A stretch of 44,629 bases of DNA. It comes from Lutibacter sp. (GTDB taxonomy: Bacteria > Bacteroidota > Bacteroidia > Flavobacteriales > Flavobacteriaceae). Where the stretch lies: assembly GCA_030656195.1 (NCBI GenBank), contig JAUSOJ010000083.1:1-44629 (forward strand), given 5' to 3'. The notes beneath the pieces were generated by a model. It ran no database searches. It saw nothing but the letters and a program-made list of their open reading frames with translations, and had not been told where the DNA came from. Shown one piece after another: positions 35,133 to 43,876 of the stretch; position 1 is the stretch's first letter; the number at the start of each line of letters is the position of its first letter. Made by a program: the position numbers and the translations under genes.

Positions 35133-35415
35133 AAATTTTAATTTGTTTTTAGCGTCACAAAATGTAAGTTTCATCTAAACTTGGTTAACCAAACCCATTT
35201 TGAAAACCTATTAGCTAGGTCTAAGAAATTGCTTTGCTGGAAAATTTTCACCAATAATTTTGAACCCCCAAAGGTTTTACAATCAGTTATTTCGCAGTGC
35301 TCTGTGTATCTCGTTTTTACCTCAGTGTAAATGGTGAAATAATTATTGCACAAAGATTCACAAAGAAAATACTAAGAATCACAGAGAAATATGGAGAATA
35401 ATTCGTAATTCATAA

Positions 35416-35433
35416 TCCCGATAGCTATCGGGA
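35416..35433. repeat. Perfect 18-bp palindrome
   Basis: TCCCGATAGCTATCGGGA, no loop, sits between AT-rich near-repeats. I recall the same palindrome as a frequent intergenic word in Bacteroidota genomes; no second copy is in this window. Confidence 0.7.
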
Positions 35434-35453
35434 CGTAATTTGTAATTCAGGTT

Positions 35454-35577
35454 GCGTTAAGGATAGAACGGTATGTTTGAGCTCTTTTTTTGTTGCTTTT
35501 CGCAACTGAAAAAAGCGAGTAGTGATAGCCTGACCCGCCAGCCTGCCTGCCGGCAGGCAGGCTGGCGGGAAACGCCC
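35454..35577 (+). repeat. Dispersed structured intergenic element, copy C (candidate ncRNA)
   Basis: 124 nt. GCGTT (35454-35458) pairs with AACGC (35571-35575). The first hairpin spans 35484-35496 with 35502-35515 and includes GTTGC/GCAAC around a TTTTC loop; the 19-nt linker GCGAGTAGTGATAGCCTGA follows from the stem edge; the GC arm is a perfect 18-bp inverted repeat without loop (35534-35551 with 35552-35569), then one A and AACGCCC. The element ends 9 bases before the stop of the gtrA-like gene on the other strand. Confidence 0.7.
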
Positions 35578-35585
35578 AACAGTAT

Positions 35586-36050
35586 TTAATGCACAATAAT
35601 GGTATCGGAACTTTTAAACACCCAAAATTTTTGTCCCATAAAACTAAATGAGGCGCTGAGACCGGAGGCGCCCACAAAGGCAATGACGTATTTGAAAGGC
35701 AGATCGACAAAATTCCTGTATTGGTGCAAAATATAAAGCAAAGCCGAGTTGGAGCCTACATTTATTAGCAATGCGACGCCGTATAAAACCATAAATTTCA
35801 CCAATCTTTTTTTGGATTTGTCCTTTTTTTTCCAGGTCCAAAATTTATTGAGAAAATAAGTCACGGTCATTCCGCACATAAACGAGATGCTTTTGGCCAG
35901 CGCTTCGTTGCCAATGGTTTGGGACATTTTTTCGGGGAAGATATTAAGCAAGATAAAATAGCTCAAAAAATCGACCGAAACGGCCAAAAGACCAATGAGC
36001 GTGAATTTAACCAGTTGCTTTTTTAAAGGCGAAATTTCTGATAGTTTCAT
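35586..36050 (-). CDS. GtrA-family membrane protein
   Basis: A 154-residue four-helix membrane protein of the GtrA family, whose members help flip or modify polyprenyl-linked sugars for surface polysaccharide. Family signs are LVKFTLIGLLAVSVDFLSYF near the N-terminus, ALAKSISFMCGMTVTYFLNK with FWTWKKKDKSK in the middle, and SFMGQKFWVFK at the end. No glycosyltransferase is adjacent, so the partner is unknown. Its stop lies close to element copy C. Confidence 0.88.
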   Translation of the reverse strand: MKLSEISPLKKQLVKFTLIGLLAVSVDFLSYFILLNIFPEKMSQTIGNEALAKSISFMCGMTVTYFLNKFWTWKKKDKSKKRLVKFMVLYGVALLINVGSNSALLYILHQYRNFVDLPFKYVIAFVGASGLSASFSFMGQKFWVFKSSDTIIVH

Positions 36051-36167
36051 CTGTTTTGTTGCTGATTCAGGCTATATAGGCAGCCGGTTAGCCCTTTTTA
36101 TTTTTGAGGTTTGCTTTTTAATGCGGTAAATATTTTGTAAAGATATTTAATCAATTTGTTTTACGAA

Positions 36168-38324
36168 TTATTCCTGGCCATCTTTTTTAAAGATGTTTCC
36201 TATGCCGCGGCCAATTTTTTGTGCGGCTTCAATTCCTTTACGCAGTGGGTCGGGTGTAATGTCATCATAACGTTCGGTGCCATAAAATTGAGTGTATTGC
36301 TGCGGATAAATGATGATTCTGCTGTTTGTTTCAAAATGTTTTTCGAGTTTTGTGGGAAGATTTTCAAGTACGTTCATATGCGAAGCCGCGCCCTTTCTTG
36401 CACAAACCAGCACTATCAAATCATCTTGGTTGAAGACTTTTGACAATACAAAAAAGTCGTCCCATTCTTCAAACAAATAAGGGACAATTGCTGCTGTTAA
36501 TTTCACTTTTTTCATCAGTTTAGTCACTGAATTTCTGGTTGTTTCGTTACTGCATAACAAGATAGGAATACTGAGCTCTTGTGCTAGTTTCGACATTTTT
36601 GTAAACCACTGTTCAAATCCGTTTTCATGTTCAGCCAAAGGAGGGATTACTAAGGCAACTCGTTTGTGCAATACCAAAGGTTTTTCAAAATGGCAAATAA
36701 AAGTGGTTTTATCGGTGTTGTCTAAAATATTGTCCACTTTTTCGCCAATTAATTTATCTATTAAGGCAGCACGGCGTGGCCAACCCAAAATAATAATATC
36801 GGCCATAATTTCCCTGGCAATACGCGCTATGCCGCTTGCCCTGTTATGGTCTATGGTGGTAATAATATTTACTTTTGTTTCTGAAGCCGACGCCTGTCTC
36901 ACAAAGGCTTCGAGCTTGGTTCTTGCTTTTATAATGTTTATTTCCGCTTCGTCATTATTGGAAACTACGGAAAGTATGGATATAGGATTGGCAGATTTTT
37001 TATCCCTGATGAAAATAGAGAACTCAAGCAGTTTTTCTATGCTTTCAATATTGGCGATTGGAATAAGAAGATGTTCATTGTTGAAGCTGCTTTCTTTTTT
37101 TAAATTGCTGTTGTCATCCTCCATTTCAACAACAATTTTCTTGGCTGCTTTTTCTGTTGCAAAGGATGCTATTATACAAGTAATTAGGATCATAACAATG
37201 GAGCCATTTAGAATATTTTCATCCAGTATTCCGGCCTTATAACCTATTAAAACAGCAGCAAGTGTGGCTGCTGCCTGCGCATTGCTAAGTCCAAAAATTA
37301 GCTGGCGTTGTGCCGATGAATACCTAAAAACAAGTTGCGTAGCAAATGCCGCAATCCATTTTCCAAAAATAGCGACTATTGTCATTACAACAGCTATTAT
37401 TAAGGCTGAGGGGCCTTTTAATATAACACTCATGTCGACAATCATTCCAACCGAGATCAGAAAAAATGGGATGAACAAGGAATTGCCAATAAACTCGATT
37501 CTGTTCATCAACGCCGAAGAAGCCGGAATAAGTTTGTTGAGAGCCAATCCGGCAACGAAAGCACCAATAATGGCTTCAACACCCGCAACTTGAGCCAAAA
37601 ATGCCGCAAAGAAAACAACGGACAGCACAAAAATATAATGCGAATGCTTTTCGCTTTCCAGCCTGCTGAAAAACCATTTTGCAATTTTAGGGATCACAAA
37701 AAACATAATGGCTGAAAAAATGGCTAACGAAACACCCAGTTTAATCCAAAACTCCTGATTTAGACTTCCTTGATTATTGCTCATAATAACGGCAAGTATC
37801 AATAAGGCGGCGGTATCTGTAAAGATGGTTCCACCAACGGTAATGGCTACTGCTTGATTTTTGGAAATCCCAAATTTGCTAATAATTGGATAAGCAATAA
37901 GGGTATGTGAAGCAAACATGCTTGCGGTTAATAGTGACGCATTAAAATTATAATTCAACAAATAGTAAAAAACGGAGAAGCCAATGCTCAAAGGAAAGAT
38001 GAATGTAAAAAACCCAAATAAAAGACTTTTATTTTTGTTCGCCTTAAACTGGTTCATGTCCAATTCCAGTCCGGCAATAAACATAATATACAGCAAACCT
38101 ATGGTTGAAAATAAATCGACTGCTGAATTTTTTTCAAGAATATTTAATCCGTAGGGACCAATAATGACCCCTGAAATAATTAAACCGATAATTCCCGGAA
38201 TATTTAATTTTCGAAGAAGAATGGGCGAGAGCAGAATAATAAGGAGGATAAGAGAAAATATCAACACCGGATTTCCCAGCGGCAATTCAAATTCGTGCAT
38301 CAAATGTTCAAAAAAATCGGTCAT
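36168..38324 (-). CDS. Cation:proton antiporter (CPA2) with C-terminal USP-like region
   Basis: A 718-residue membrane transporter. The N-terminal ~410 residues form about twelve helices of the Na+/H+ exchanger type, with LRKLNIPGIIGLIISGVIIG, FIAGLELDMNQFK, GGTIFTDTAALLILAVIM and EAIIGAFVAGLALNKLIP as signatures. The soluble C-terminal part (about 425-718) has two universal-stress-protein-like units, e.g. DIIILGWPRRAALIDKLIGE and ALVIPPLAEHENG, which in related antiporters bind nucleotides. No TrkA-N domain was seen. Which ion is moved is unknown. It stands alone. Confidence 0.88.
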   Translation of the reverse strand: MTDFFEHLMHEFELPLGNPVLIFSLILLIILLSPILLRKLNIPGIIGLIISGVIIGPYGLNILEKNSAVDLFSTIGLLYIMFIAGLELDMNQFKANKNKSLLFGFFTFIFPLSIGFSVFYYLLNYNFNASLLTASMFASHTLIAYPIISKFGISKNQAVAITVGGTIFTDTAALLILAVIMSNNQGSLNQEFWIKLGVSLAIFSAIMFFVIPKIAKWFFSRLESEKHSHYIFVLSVVFFAAFLAQVAGVEAIIGAFVAGLALNKLIPASSALMNRIEFIGNSLFIPFFLISVGMIVDMSVILKGPSALIIAVVMTIVAIFGKWIAAFATQLVFRYSSAQRQLIFGLSNAQAAATLAAVLIGYKAGILDENILNGSIVMILITCIIASFATEKAAKKIVVEMEDDNSNLKKESSFNNEHLLIPIANIESIEKLLEFSIFIRDKKSANPISILSVVSNNDEAEINIIKARTKLEAFVRQASASETKVNIITTIDHNRASGIARIAREIMADIIILGWPRRAALIDKLIGEKVDNILDNTDKTTFICHFEKPLVLHKRVALVIPPLAEHENGFEQWFTKMSKLAQELSIPILLCSNETTRNSVTKLMKKVKLTAAIVPYLFEEWDDFFVLSKVFNQDDLIVLVCARKGAASHMNVLENLPTKLEKHFETNSRIIIYPQQYTQFYGTERYDDITPDPLRKGIEAAQKIGRGIGNIFKKDGQE

Positions 38325-38436
38325 TTGCTATTCTTATTGTTTTCTCCTTTAAAAAGACTTTAATTGGCGGTAAATATAATGGAATTATGGGGAATATAAA
38401 TATTTTTGAATAAATGCCCCTGTTTTTTTAGATTGT

Positions 38437-38964
38437 TTAAGCGTTGTTAAGTTCAATTTTCATCATAATGTCGGTTTGCGGATCATCGCCCAACATAAAA
38501 ATATGTTTGCTGAAGGCTTTCAAACCATTTTTTTCATAAAATTTTATGGCGCTTTTATTTTCTTCCCAAACGCCCAACCAAACATAATTAATTGCTGCTT
38601 TTTTTGCGAGTTCAAGTGTTTTTTCAAAAAGCATTTGTCCAATTTTTTTCCCCTGAAATTCTTTTAGCACATAAATGCGTTCCAATTCGAGCGCTTGCGG
38701 GTCTTGCAATTCGGTTTGCGCTTCGCCAAAATTGATTTTCAGGTAGCCAACAGTTTGGTCGTTTATGGTTGCCAGATAAAATTGAGAGTTTGGGTTGTTA
38801 ACTTCACTCAATATTTTTTCAAATGTATAGGCTTCTGCAGCATATTGAAGCATATTTTCTTCGGAATTGTTTTCTGTAAATTTTTCAAAAAAGGTTTGCC
38901 GTCCAATATTTAATAGCAGCTCTGTATCTTTTTGGGTTGCTTTAATTATTTTAATGTTATCCAT
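38437..38964 (-). CDS. GNAT-family N-acetyltransferase
   Basis: A 175-residue acetyltransferase. The acetyl-CoA-binding motif A is visible as ELERIYVLKEFQGKKIGQML followed by FEKTLELAKKAAINYVWLGV, and the later NKSAIKFYEKNGLKAFSKH is motif B. The N-terminal IIKATQKDTELLLNIGRQTF is typical of the family of small-molecule acetylases similar to PaiA/spermidine acetyltransferase-like proteins, but the substrate is open. Monocistronic. Confidence 0.9.
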   Translation of the reverse strand: MDNIKIIKATQKDTELLLNIGRQTFFEKFTENNSEENMLQYAAEAYTFEKILSEVNNPNSQFYLATINDQTVGYLKINFGEAQTELQDPQALELERIYVLKEFQGKKIGQMLFEKTLELAKKAAINYVWLGVWEENKSAIKFYEKNGLKAFSKHIFMLGDDPQTDIMMKIELNNA

Positions 38965-39025
38965 TTGCCGGCAAATTTGTTATTTAGCTATTTTTCAGAA
39001 AAAACTTTCAAAAATTTGTTTTTCT

Positions 39026-39817
39026 TTATTTTGCGTAAATCATCTGAAATTTCGCCAAGGAAACCATTGTTGGGTTGTTTAGCGACACCGTATCATTTTC
39101 TACGGAATAATTTTCAACTTTTTCTAAAACTTGGAGCAACGCTTGTTCTGTTTCCATATAATCGCAAAACATTTTTGTTGACCCTATTTTTGAAAATTTT
39201 ATTTTATTTCCTTCTGCAAGTTCGTAGTCACCTTGAAATGCATTGCAGCCGCCATTTCCAAAAACACGGCTATTTTCATTTTTCAGCGTTAAATGAGGCG
39301 AAGTATTCTGGTTTTTGCCTAAAATTATTTTCTTTCCGTTTAACTCAATAAGTTTCCAGTATTTTTCAGCAATCGTATTGTCTAAATACACTTTTTTTAA
39401 TTGGTACATTTCTTTTAAATCGCCTTCAATCCTGTTTCCTTCTGCATCTAATTTGAAAAGCATGTTTTCCCCAACCAAAAATTGATTGGCTGATGTTTTT
39501 GGATCCACATTTTCCAAGGTTATTTTGGCGCCTGCTTCATCCCATTTAAAAGCACCTGCTTCCTTAAATGCTTCTTCATTTTTCCCTAAATATGTTGAAG
39601 AAATCACATAGGTTAAGTCGGCATTTAGCTTAATTTCAGTTTCAATGCCTTCACAGTCTGCACAAGGTAAAACACCTCGGTAAATACCAGGCCAGTCTAA
39701 AGAATTTAAACTATTGTCGGGCATTGCATCTAAGTTTTGCTCGGGTTTTGGATTTGAATTGCAAGCGCTGATGATTGTGAAAAGGATCAGTGTGATAAAT
39801 AGGAATTGTTTTTTCAT
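39026..39817 (-). CDS. NlpE-N / META-domain lipoprotein
   Basis: A 263-residue lipoprotein (ISAC, Cys19). Residues ~40-130 match the NlpE N-terminal domain: DWPGIYRGVLPCADCEGIET with the CxxC motif, LNADLTYVISSTYLG, and the AGAFKWDEAGAKITLEN beta-barrel segment. Residues ~150-263 form a META/HslJ domain, with KYWKLIELNGKKI, FGNGGCNAFQGDYEL and GSTKMFCDYMETEQALLQVL. In enterobacteria NlpE signals surface and copper stress and HslJ relates to novobiocin resistance; here the two are fused in one chain. An envelope stress or metal sensing role is inferred. Confidence 0.88.
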   Translation of the reverse strand: MKKQFLFITLILFTIISACNSNPKPEQNLDAMPDNSLNSLDWPGIYRGVLPCADCEGIETEIKLNADLTYVISSTYLGKNEEAFKEAGAFKWDEAGAKITLENVDPKTSANQFLVGENMLFKLDAEGNRIEGDLKEMYQLKKVYLDNTIAEKYWKLIELNGKKIILGKNQNTSPHLTLKNENSRVFGNGGCNAFQGDYELAEGNKIKFSKIGSTKMFCDYMETEQALLQVLEKVENYSVENDTVSLNNPTMVSLAKFQMIYAK

Positions 39818-39866
39818 GCTACGTGTTTTTAATGTTTTTTTAAATTTTGGTAATCTTATTATTCTG

Positions 39867-41000
39867 TTATTTTTTAGGCTTATTTTTTGATTTCAATAAC
39901 TTGTTTTTAATTTTTATCAAACTGCTTTGTATTGATTTTTCTTTTTTCTCTTTATGGTCATCTTCTTGGCTTCCAATTAATAAGGCAATGGGTTTTAAAG
40001 ATTCAAATTCTTCACAAATTACTTTTAACATTGCAACAAAAGGTAAGAACAAAATCATCCCTGCAATTCCCCAAACTGAAGCACCAATAAGCAAACTTAA
40101 AATGGCGGCCAAGGCATTGATTTGCAAACTGCTTCCCACTACTTTCGGACTCAAAAAGTTGCTTTCGATTAATTGGATGGCCCAAAACATCACGGCAACC
40201 GCAAATGGAATCCACAAAGAATCGTGCGACATAAATGCATATAAAACTGGGATACTTGCACCTAAAGTTGTACCAACATAAGGAATAATTGACATTGCGG
40301 CGGCCAAAAATCCGAAAAGAAACGGACTGTCAACACCAATAATCCAAAGTCCGATGCTATTGGCCAAACCTAAAATAATGATAAGAATAATCATTCCGCT
40401 CAAATATTTCTGGCCAACTTTTTGCACTTTTTTAAGCATATTTAAAGCAACTTCTCTTTTGTCTTCAGGAGAAAACTTACAAAATGCCTGCGTTAATCCT
40501 GTTCTGTAAATTAAAAACAGAAACGTATAAACGATGGTCGCCAAAAGTCCGGCCAAAAAGCTTGTGGTGGTGTAAAAGGTGTTTTCAGCAAAAGGAAAAG
40601 CCACGTTTTTTATCCATTCTTTTAATTGGTCAATAATATAATCTTGCTCTAAATCTGCTTCCAAATTGACATTGTTATTGATATAGATAATCATATCTCT
40701 TAGCAACCCCATGATTTTATCCTGAAAATCGGAAAGCACATTTGGAAGATTAGTGATTTGGGTTAAAAAAAAGAAAATCCCGCCTCCAAGAATTAAAATC
40801 ATGACAAGCATTGAAAAAAAAGTAGCCAAAATTCGATTGATTCCCCATATTTCGAACTTTTTTGCCAACGGGTAAAGAATGAAGGAAATAAGCAATGCAA
40901 AACCTAATGGAACAAGAATGGTTTTTGCTAAAATTAAAATTGCAAAAATTGCAATTACCGTTGCGATGGCAAAAAACAGTTTTTGAAAGGAAATGCTCAT
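39867..41000 (-). CDS. AI-2E family transporter (PF01594)
   Basis: A 377-residue inner-membrane permease with about eight helices. Signs are an N-terminal pair of helices (IATVIAIFAILILAKTILVP, LGFALLISFILYPLAKKFE), a periplasmic loop, and the conserved central LGLANSIGLWIIGVDSPFLF and PYVGTTLGASIPVLYAF, then VGSSLQINALAAILSLLIGA. Members include proposed AI-2 exporters and Na+/H+ antiporters; the substrate is not known here. The tail is lysine-rich. Monocistronic. Confidence 0.9.
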   Translation of the reverse strand: MSISFQKLFFAIATVIAIFAILILAKTILVPLGFALLISFILYPLAKKFEIWGINRILATFFSMLVMILILGGGIFFFLTQITNLPNVLSDFQDKIMGLLRDMIIYINNNVNLEADLEQDYIIDQLKEWIKNVAFPFAENTFYTTTSFLAGLLATIVYTFLFLIYRTGLTQAFCKFSPEDKREVALNMLKKVQKVGQKYLSGMIILIIILGLANSIGLWIIGVDSPFLFGFLAAAMSIIPYVGTTLGASIPVLYAFMSHDSLWIPFAVAVMFWAIQLIESNFLSPKVVGSSLQINALAAILSLLIGASVWGIAGMILFLPFVAMLKVICEEFESLKPIALLIGSQEDDHKEKKEKSIQSSLIKIKNKLLKSKNKPKK

Positions 41001-41175
41001 ATTACATAGGGTTTATAATTCAAGGGTATAAATATCAGTAATTTTTACCAACATTTAGTTAAATAGTTGCATTGGGACTTTCCGTTATCATTAAATGCAA
41101 ACTTTCTGTTTTTTGAAGCACTTTTAAACAACGCTATTTTCGATATTTTGGCAATGTTAAACAAATCGATTTTGC

Positions 41176-42558
41176 TTAGTCCTTAATATTTACCTCCGTC
41201 ACTTCACCATATTTTTCAGCAATTTTTTTGATGTCGGCAGCTTTGCCCACCAACACAAATTGAAAATTGTTTTTTGGGAAATATTGGCTTATTATTTGGT
41301 TGGCTTTTTCAAGATTTAAGCTGTCAACATTTTTTTCAAAATTTTCAATAAAACTCGCGTCAAAATTGTACCAGAACATTTGTGTAAGCAAGTTTGCGAG
41401 CTGATTTGTTGTTTCATAACGCGGCGGAAACTGTCCTTTTACATAGTTTTTGGCTGAGGTCAGTGAATTTTCATCGATGCCGTTTGTATGTAATTTGTTC
41501 AAAACTTCCAACGATTTATCAATAGCATCTTGCGTAGTTTTACTTGCGGTAAAAGTGTTGATTACAAAAGAACCTCCATTTTTTAAGGTATTAAATCGGC
41601 TGTTTGCACCGTATGTTAAACCGGTATTTACGCGCAGTTCATCGTTCAGCATCGAAGTAAATCGGCCGCCAAACAAGGTGTTTATCACTTCAATAGCCAC
41701 AAAATCGGGATTGTTTCTGCTTATGCCGGGTGCGCCAATATAAAATGTTGTTTCTTTTGCATCGTCTTTATTGATTAACAGCACTTTATTTTCAGATAGA
41801 GAAGCAATGTTTTTTAGCGCTGGATTTTCAATTATATTTTCGCTTTTTTTCCAGTTTGAAAACAATGCAGTTAATTTTCTTTTCATTTCTTTTGATGAAA
41901 AATCTCCAACAATGCTGATGGCTGCCTGATTGGGTTTGTAATTTGTGTTGTAGAAAGTTTTTATGTCTTCCACTGTTAATTTTCCGATACTTGAAAGATC
42001 TCCTTGTATGGTATTTCCATAAACGTGATTGCCATACAAAAGCTTGTCGAAATAATTGCCTATTACCGCTCTCGGACTTTCTTTTTGCTGTTCAAGGCCC
42101 ACCAAGAGCCTGCTTTTTTCCTTCTCAAACTCTTCAGCATTAAAAACAGGATCCAGCATTATTTCTTTAATAATTGTCAGCATTTTGTCTTTATCCTTTG
42201 CTGCAAATTTTGAAGAAACACTTGCAAATTCTTTCGAGGCATCTGTACCGATATAAGCGCCGATAAAGTCAATTTCTTCATCCAGCTTTAATTTGCTATA
42301 ATTTTTTGTTCCATGTTTAAGTGCTTTGGATGTTAAAAAGGCCAATCCGGCTTTGTCATGGTCGTAAATAGCGCCGGCTGGCAAAACTGCTGAAACACTG
42401 ATAACAGGAACATCGTGTTGTTCCATCAAATAAACAGTTAGGCCATTTGGCAACTTGAAGGATGTATATTCGGGCAATTTGTACCCTTGTGCTGTGATAT
42501 TTGAAACGGTCAGAAAAAACAGGCCGATAATGATGAGTTTTTGTGCGATTGGTTTCAT
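41176..42558 (-). CDS. M16-family peptidase-like subunit lacking the zinc motif
   Basis: A 460-residue exported protein (signal ending near NITAQG) of the insulinase/M16B fold. The place of the HxxEH zinc motif reads AGLAFLTSKALKHGTKN, so zinc ligands are missing, while the partner-type substrate-binding pair survives in LRVNTGLTYGANSRF. This is the pattern of the non-catalytic half of two-subunit M16B proteases. It follows the catalytic subunit gene with a 4-nt gap, so the two probably form a heterodimer in the periplasm. Confidence 0.88.
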   Translation of the reverse strand: MKPIAQKLIIIGLFFLTVSNITAQGYKLPEYTSFKLPNGLTVYLMEQHDVPVISVSAVLPAGAIYDHDKAGLAFLTSKALKHGTKNYSKLKLDEEIDFIGAYIGTDASKEFASVSSKFAAKDKDKMLTIIKEIMLDPVFNAEEFEKEKSRLLVGLEQQKESPRAVIGNYFDKLLYGNHVYGNTIQGDLSSIGKLTVEDIKTFYNTNYKPNQAAISIVGDFSSKEMKRKLTALFSNWKKSENIIENPALKNIASLSENKVLLINKDDAKETTFYIGAPGISRNNPDFVAIEVINTLFGGRFTSMLNDELRVNTGLTYGANSRFNTLKNGGSFVINTFTASKTTQDAIDKSLEVLNKLHTNGIDENSLTSAKNYVKGQFPPRYETTNQLANLLTQMFWYNFDASFIENFEKNVDSLNLEKANQIISQYFPKNNFQFVLVGKAADIKKIAEKYGEVTEVNIKD

Positions 42559-42562
42559 ATAA

Positions 42563-43876
42563 TTAGTCTTCTGTATTAGTTTTTAAAACTCCTACTGTTC
42601 TGTTGCTCTTTTTAAAATATTTTTTGGCGACGTTCTGCACGTCTGCAACCGTAATTTTATTGTAATTATCTGGCGCTTGGAACATTTTTTTATAATCGCC
42701 AAAAAACACTTCGTACGTTCCGATATTGTTCGATTTGCCGTTGATGGTTTCTACCTGATTGTAGAACTCCATCAATTTTTGGTTTTTTATTTTCTGAAGT
42801 TCCATTTCGCTGATGCCTTCATTTTTTATTTTTTCAATTTCAGCATAAATCGCGTTTTCTAAATCTATAGGATTCACCTCTTTATTCGCTACGGCATAAA
42901 TGCTGAAAAGACTTGGGTCAAAACTCTCGCCAAAATCGGTGAATACCGTGGTGGCTAACTGTTTCTTATTAACCAGCTCTGAATACAATCTCGACGATTG
43001 TCCTCTTGAAAGCACTGCGCTTAAGATATTCAACGCATAATAATCTTCATTTTTGGTTTCGGGCGTATGATATGCCAACATCAAATAAGGCGTGGCGACT
43101 TCTTTTTGCACGGTTATTCTGCGTTCTCCGGTTTGGGGCGGTTCAGCAATGGTTATTTTTGGAGGTTCGGGTTGCGCGGGAATCGGTTCCAAATATTTTT
43201 CGGCCAAGCGTTTAACTTCAGCCATTTTGATGGCTCCGGAAACAACTACCACACAATTGTTGGGCGCATAATACATTTTAAAATAGCGTTCCAAATCTTG
43301 TTGTTTCCAGTTTTTCATATCATCTTCATAGCCAATAACCGACCAATGATATGGATGTTCAATAAAAGCGGTGGCTTCCACGGCTTCTGACAGCTGGCGC
43401 CAAGGCGAATTTTCAAGTCCGGTACTTCGCTCGCTTAACACAACGCCTCTTTCACTTTCCACAATTTTAGGATCGATGCTGAGGCTGGAAATTCGGTCAC
43501 CTTCCAAATCAAAGATCACTTCCATCGCCGATGCCGGGAACCAGTTGGTGTAAACCGTCACATCTTTAGTGGTATAAGCGTTGTTGGCACCGCCGTTAAA
43601 TTCCATCGTTTGGTCAAAAAGTTTTGGACCATATTTTTCTGCGCCGTTGAACATCATATGTTCAAAAAAGTGCGAAAGTCCTGTTATTCCCTGATATTCG
43701 TTGCGACTTCCAACCTTGTAAAACAAATACATATTGGCGTTTGGGATGGAGAAATCTTCCACCACCAAAAACTTCATGCCGTTTTTTAAAGTAAAAGTTT
43801 TTACATCATCAGATTTCATTTGCGCTTGGCCTGAAAAGCTTAGCAAAAGAAGGAAAAGGAGCGTTATTTTTTTCAT
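42563..43876 (-). CDS. M16-family zinc peptidase, catalytic subunit
   Basis: A 437-residue exported zinc protease. After a signal peptide (ending near FSGQAQM) the inverted zinc motif HFFEH (His69, Glu72, His73) is followed about 75 residues later by the third ligand in VVLSERSTG (Glu149). GGANNAYTTKDVTVYTNWFP is also typical. The ATG at 43876 was chosen; a TTG three codons upstream is less likely. Paired with the motif-less subunit downstream. Substrate unknown; M16B periplasmic enzymes degrade peptides or process exported proteins. Confidence 0.92.
   Translation of the reverse strand: MKKITLLFLLLLSFSGQAQMKSDDVKTFTLKNGMKFLVVEDFSIPNANMYLFYKVGSRNEYQGITGLSHFFEHMMFNGAEKYGPKLFDQTMEFNGGANNAYTTKDVTVYTNWFPASAMEVIFDLEGDRISSLSIDPKIVESERGVVLSERSTGLENSPWRQLSEAVEATAFIEHPYHWSVIGYEDDMKNWKQQDLERYFKMYYAPNNCVVVVSGAIKMAEVKRLAEKYLEPIPAQPEPPKITIAEPPQTGERRITVQKEVATPYLMLAYHTPETKNEDYYALNILSAVLSRGQSSRLYSELVNKKQLATTVFTDFGESFDPSLFSIYAVANKEVNPIDLENAIYAEIEKIKNEGISEMELQKIKNQKLMEFYNQVETINGKSNNIGTYEVFFGDYKKMFQAPDNYNKITVADVQNVAKKYFKKSNRTVGVLKTNTED

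Larger units (their letters stand above)
35099..35585. other. Repeat-rich intergenic region between toxin and gtrA-like gene
   Basis: About 490 bases without a convincing gene. It holds the TA promoter/operator, a degenerate stretch with CACAAAG/CACAGAG-like words (35275-35395), a perfect 18-bp palindrome (35416-35433) between two AT-rich near-repeats (CGTAATTCATAAT and CGTAATTTGTAATTC), and structured element copy C (35454-35577). Confidence 0.7.

Noticed and set aside
35447-35710. 87-codon open frame over structured element copy C
   Set aside because: It reads through the palindromic GC arm and overlaps the gtrA-like gene on the same strand; composition is low complexity and no family features are seen.
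36070-36100. Possible terminator between gtrA-like gene and the antiporter
   Set aside because: The pairing GGCTA/TAGCC encloses an unsuitable loop, and the T-run lies on the strand that has no upstream gene.
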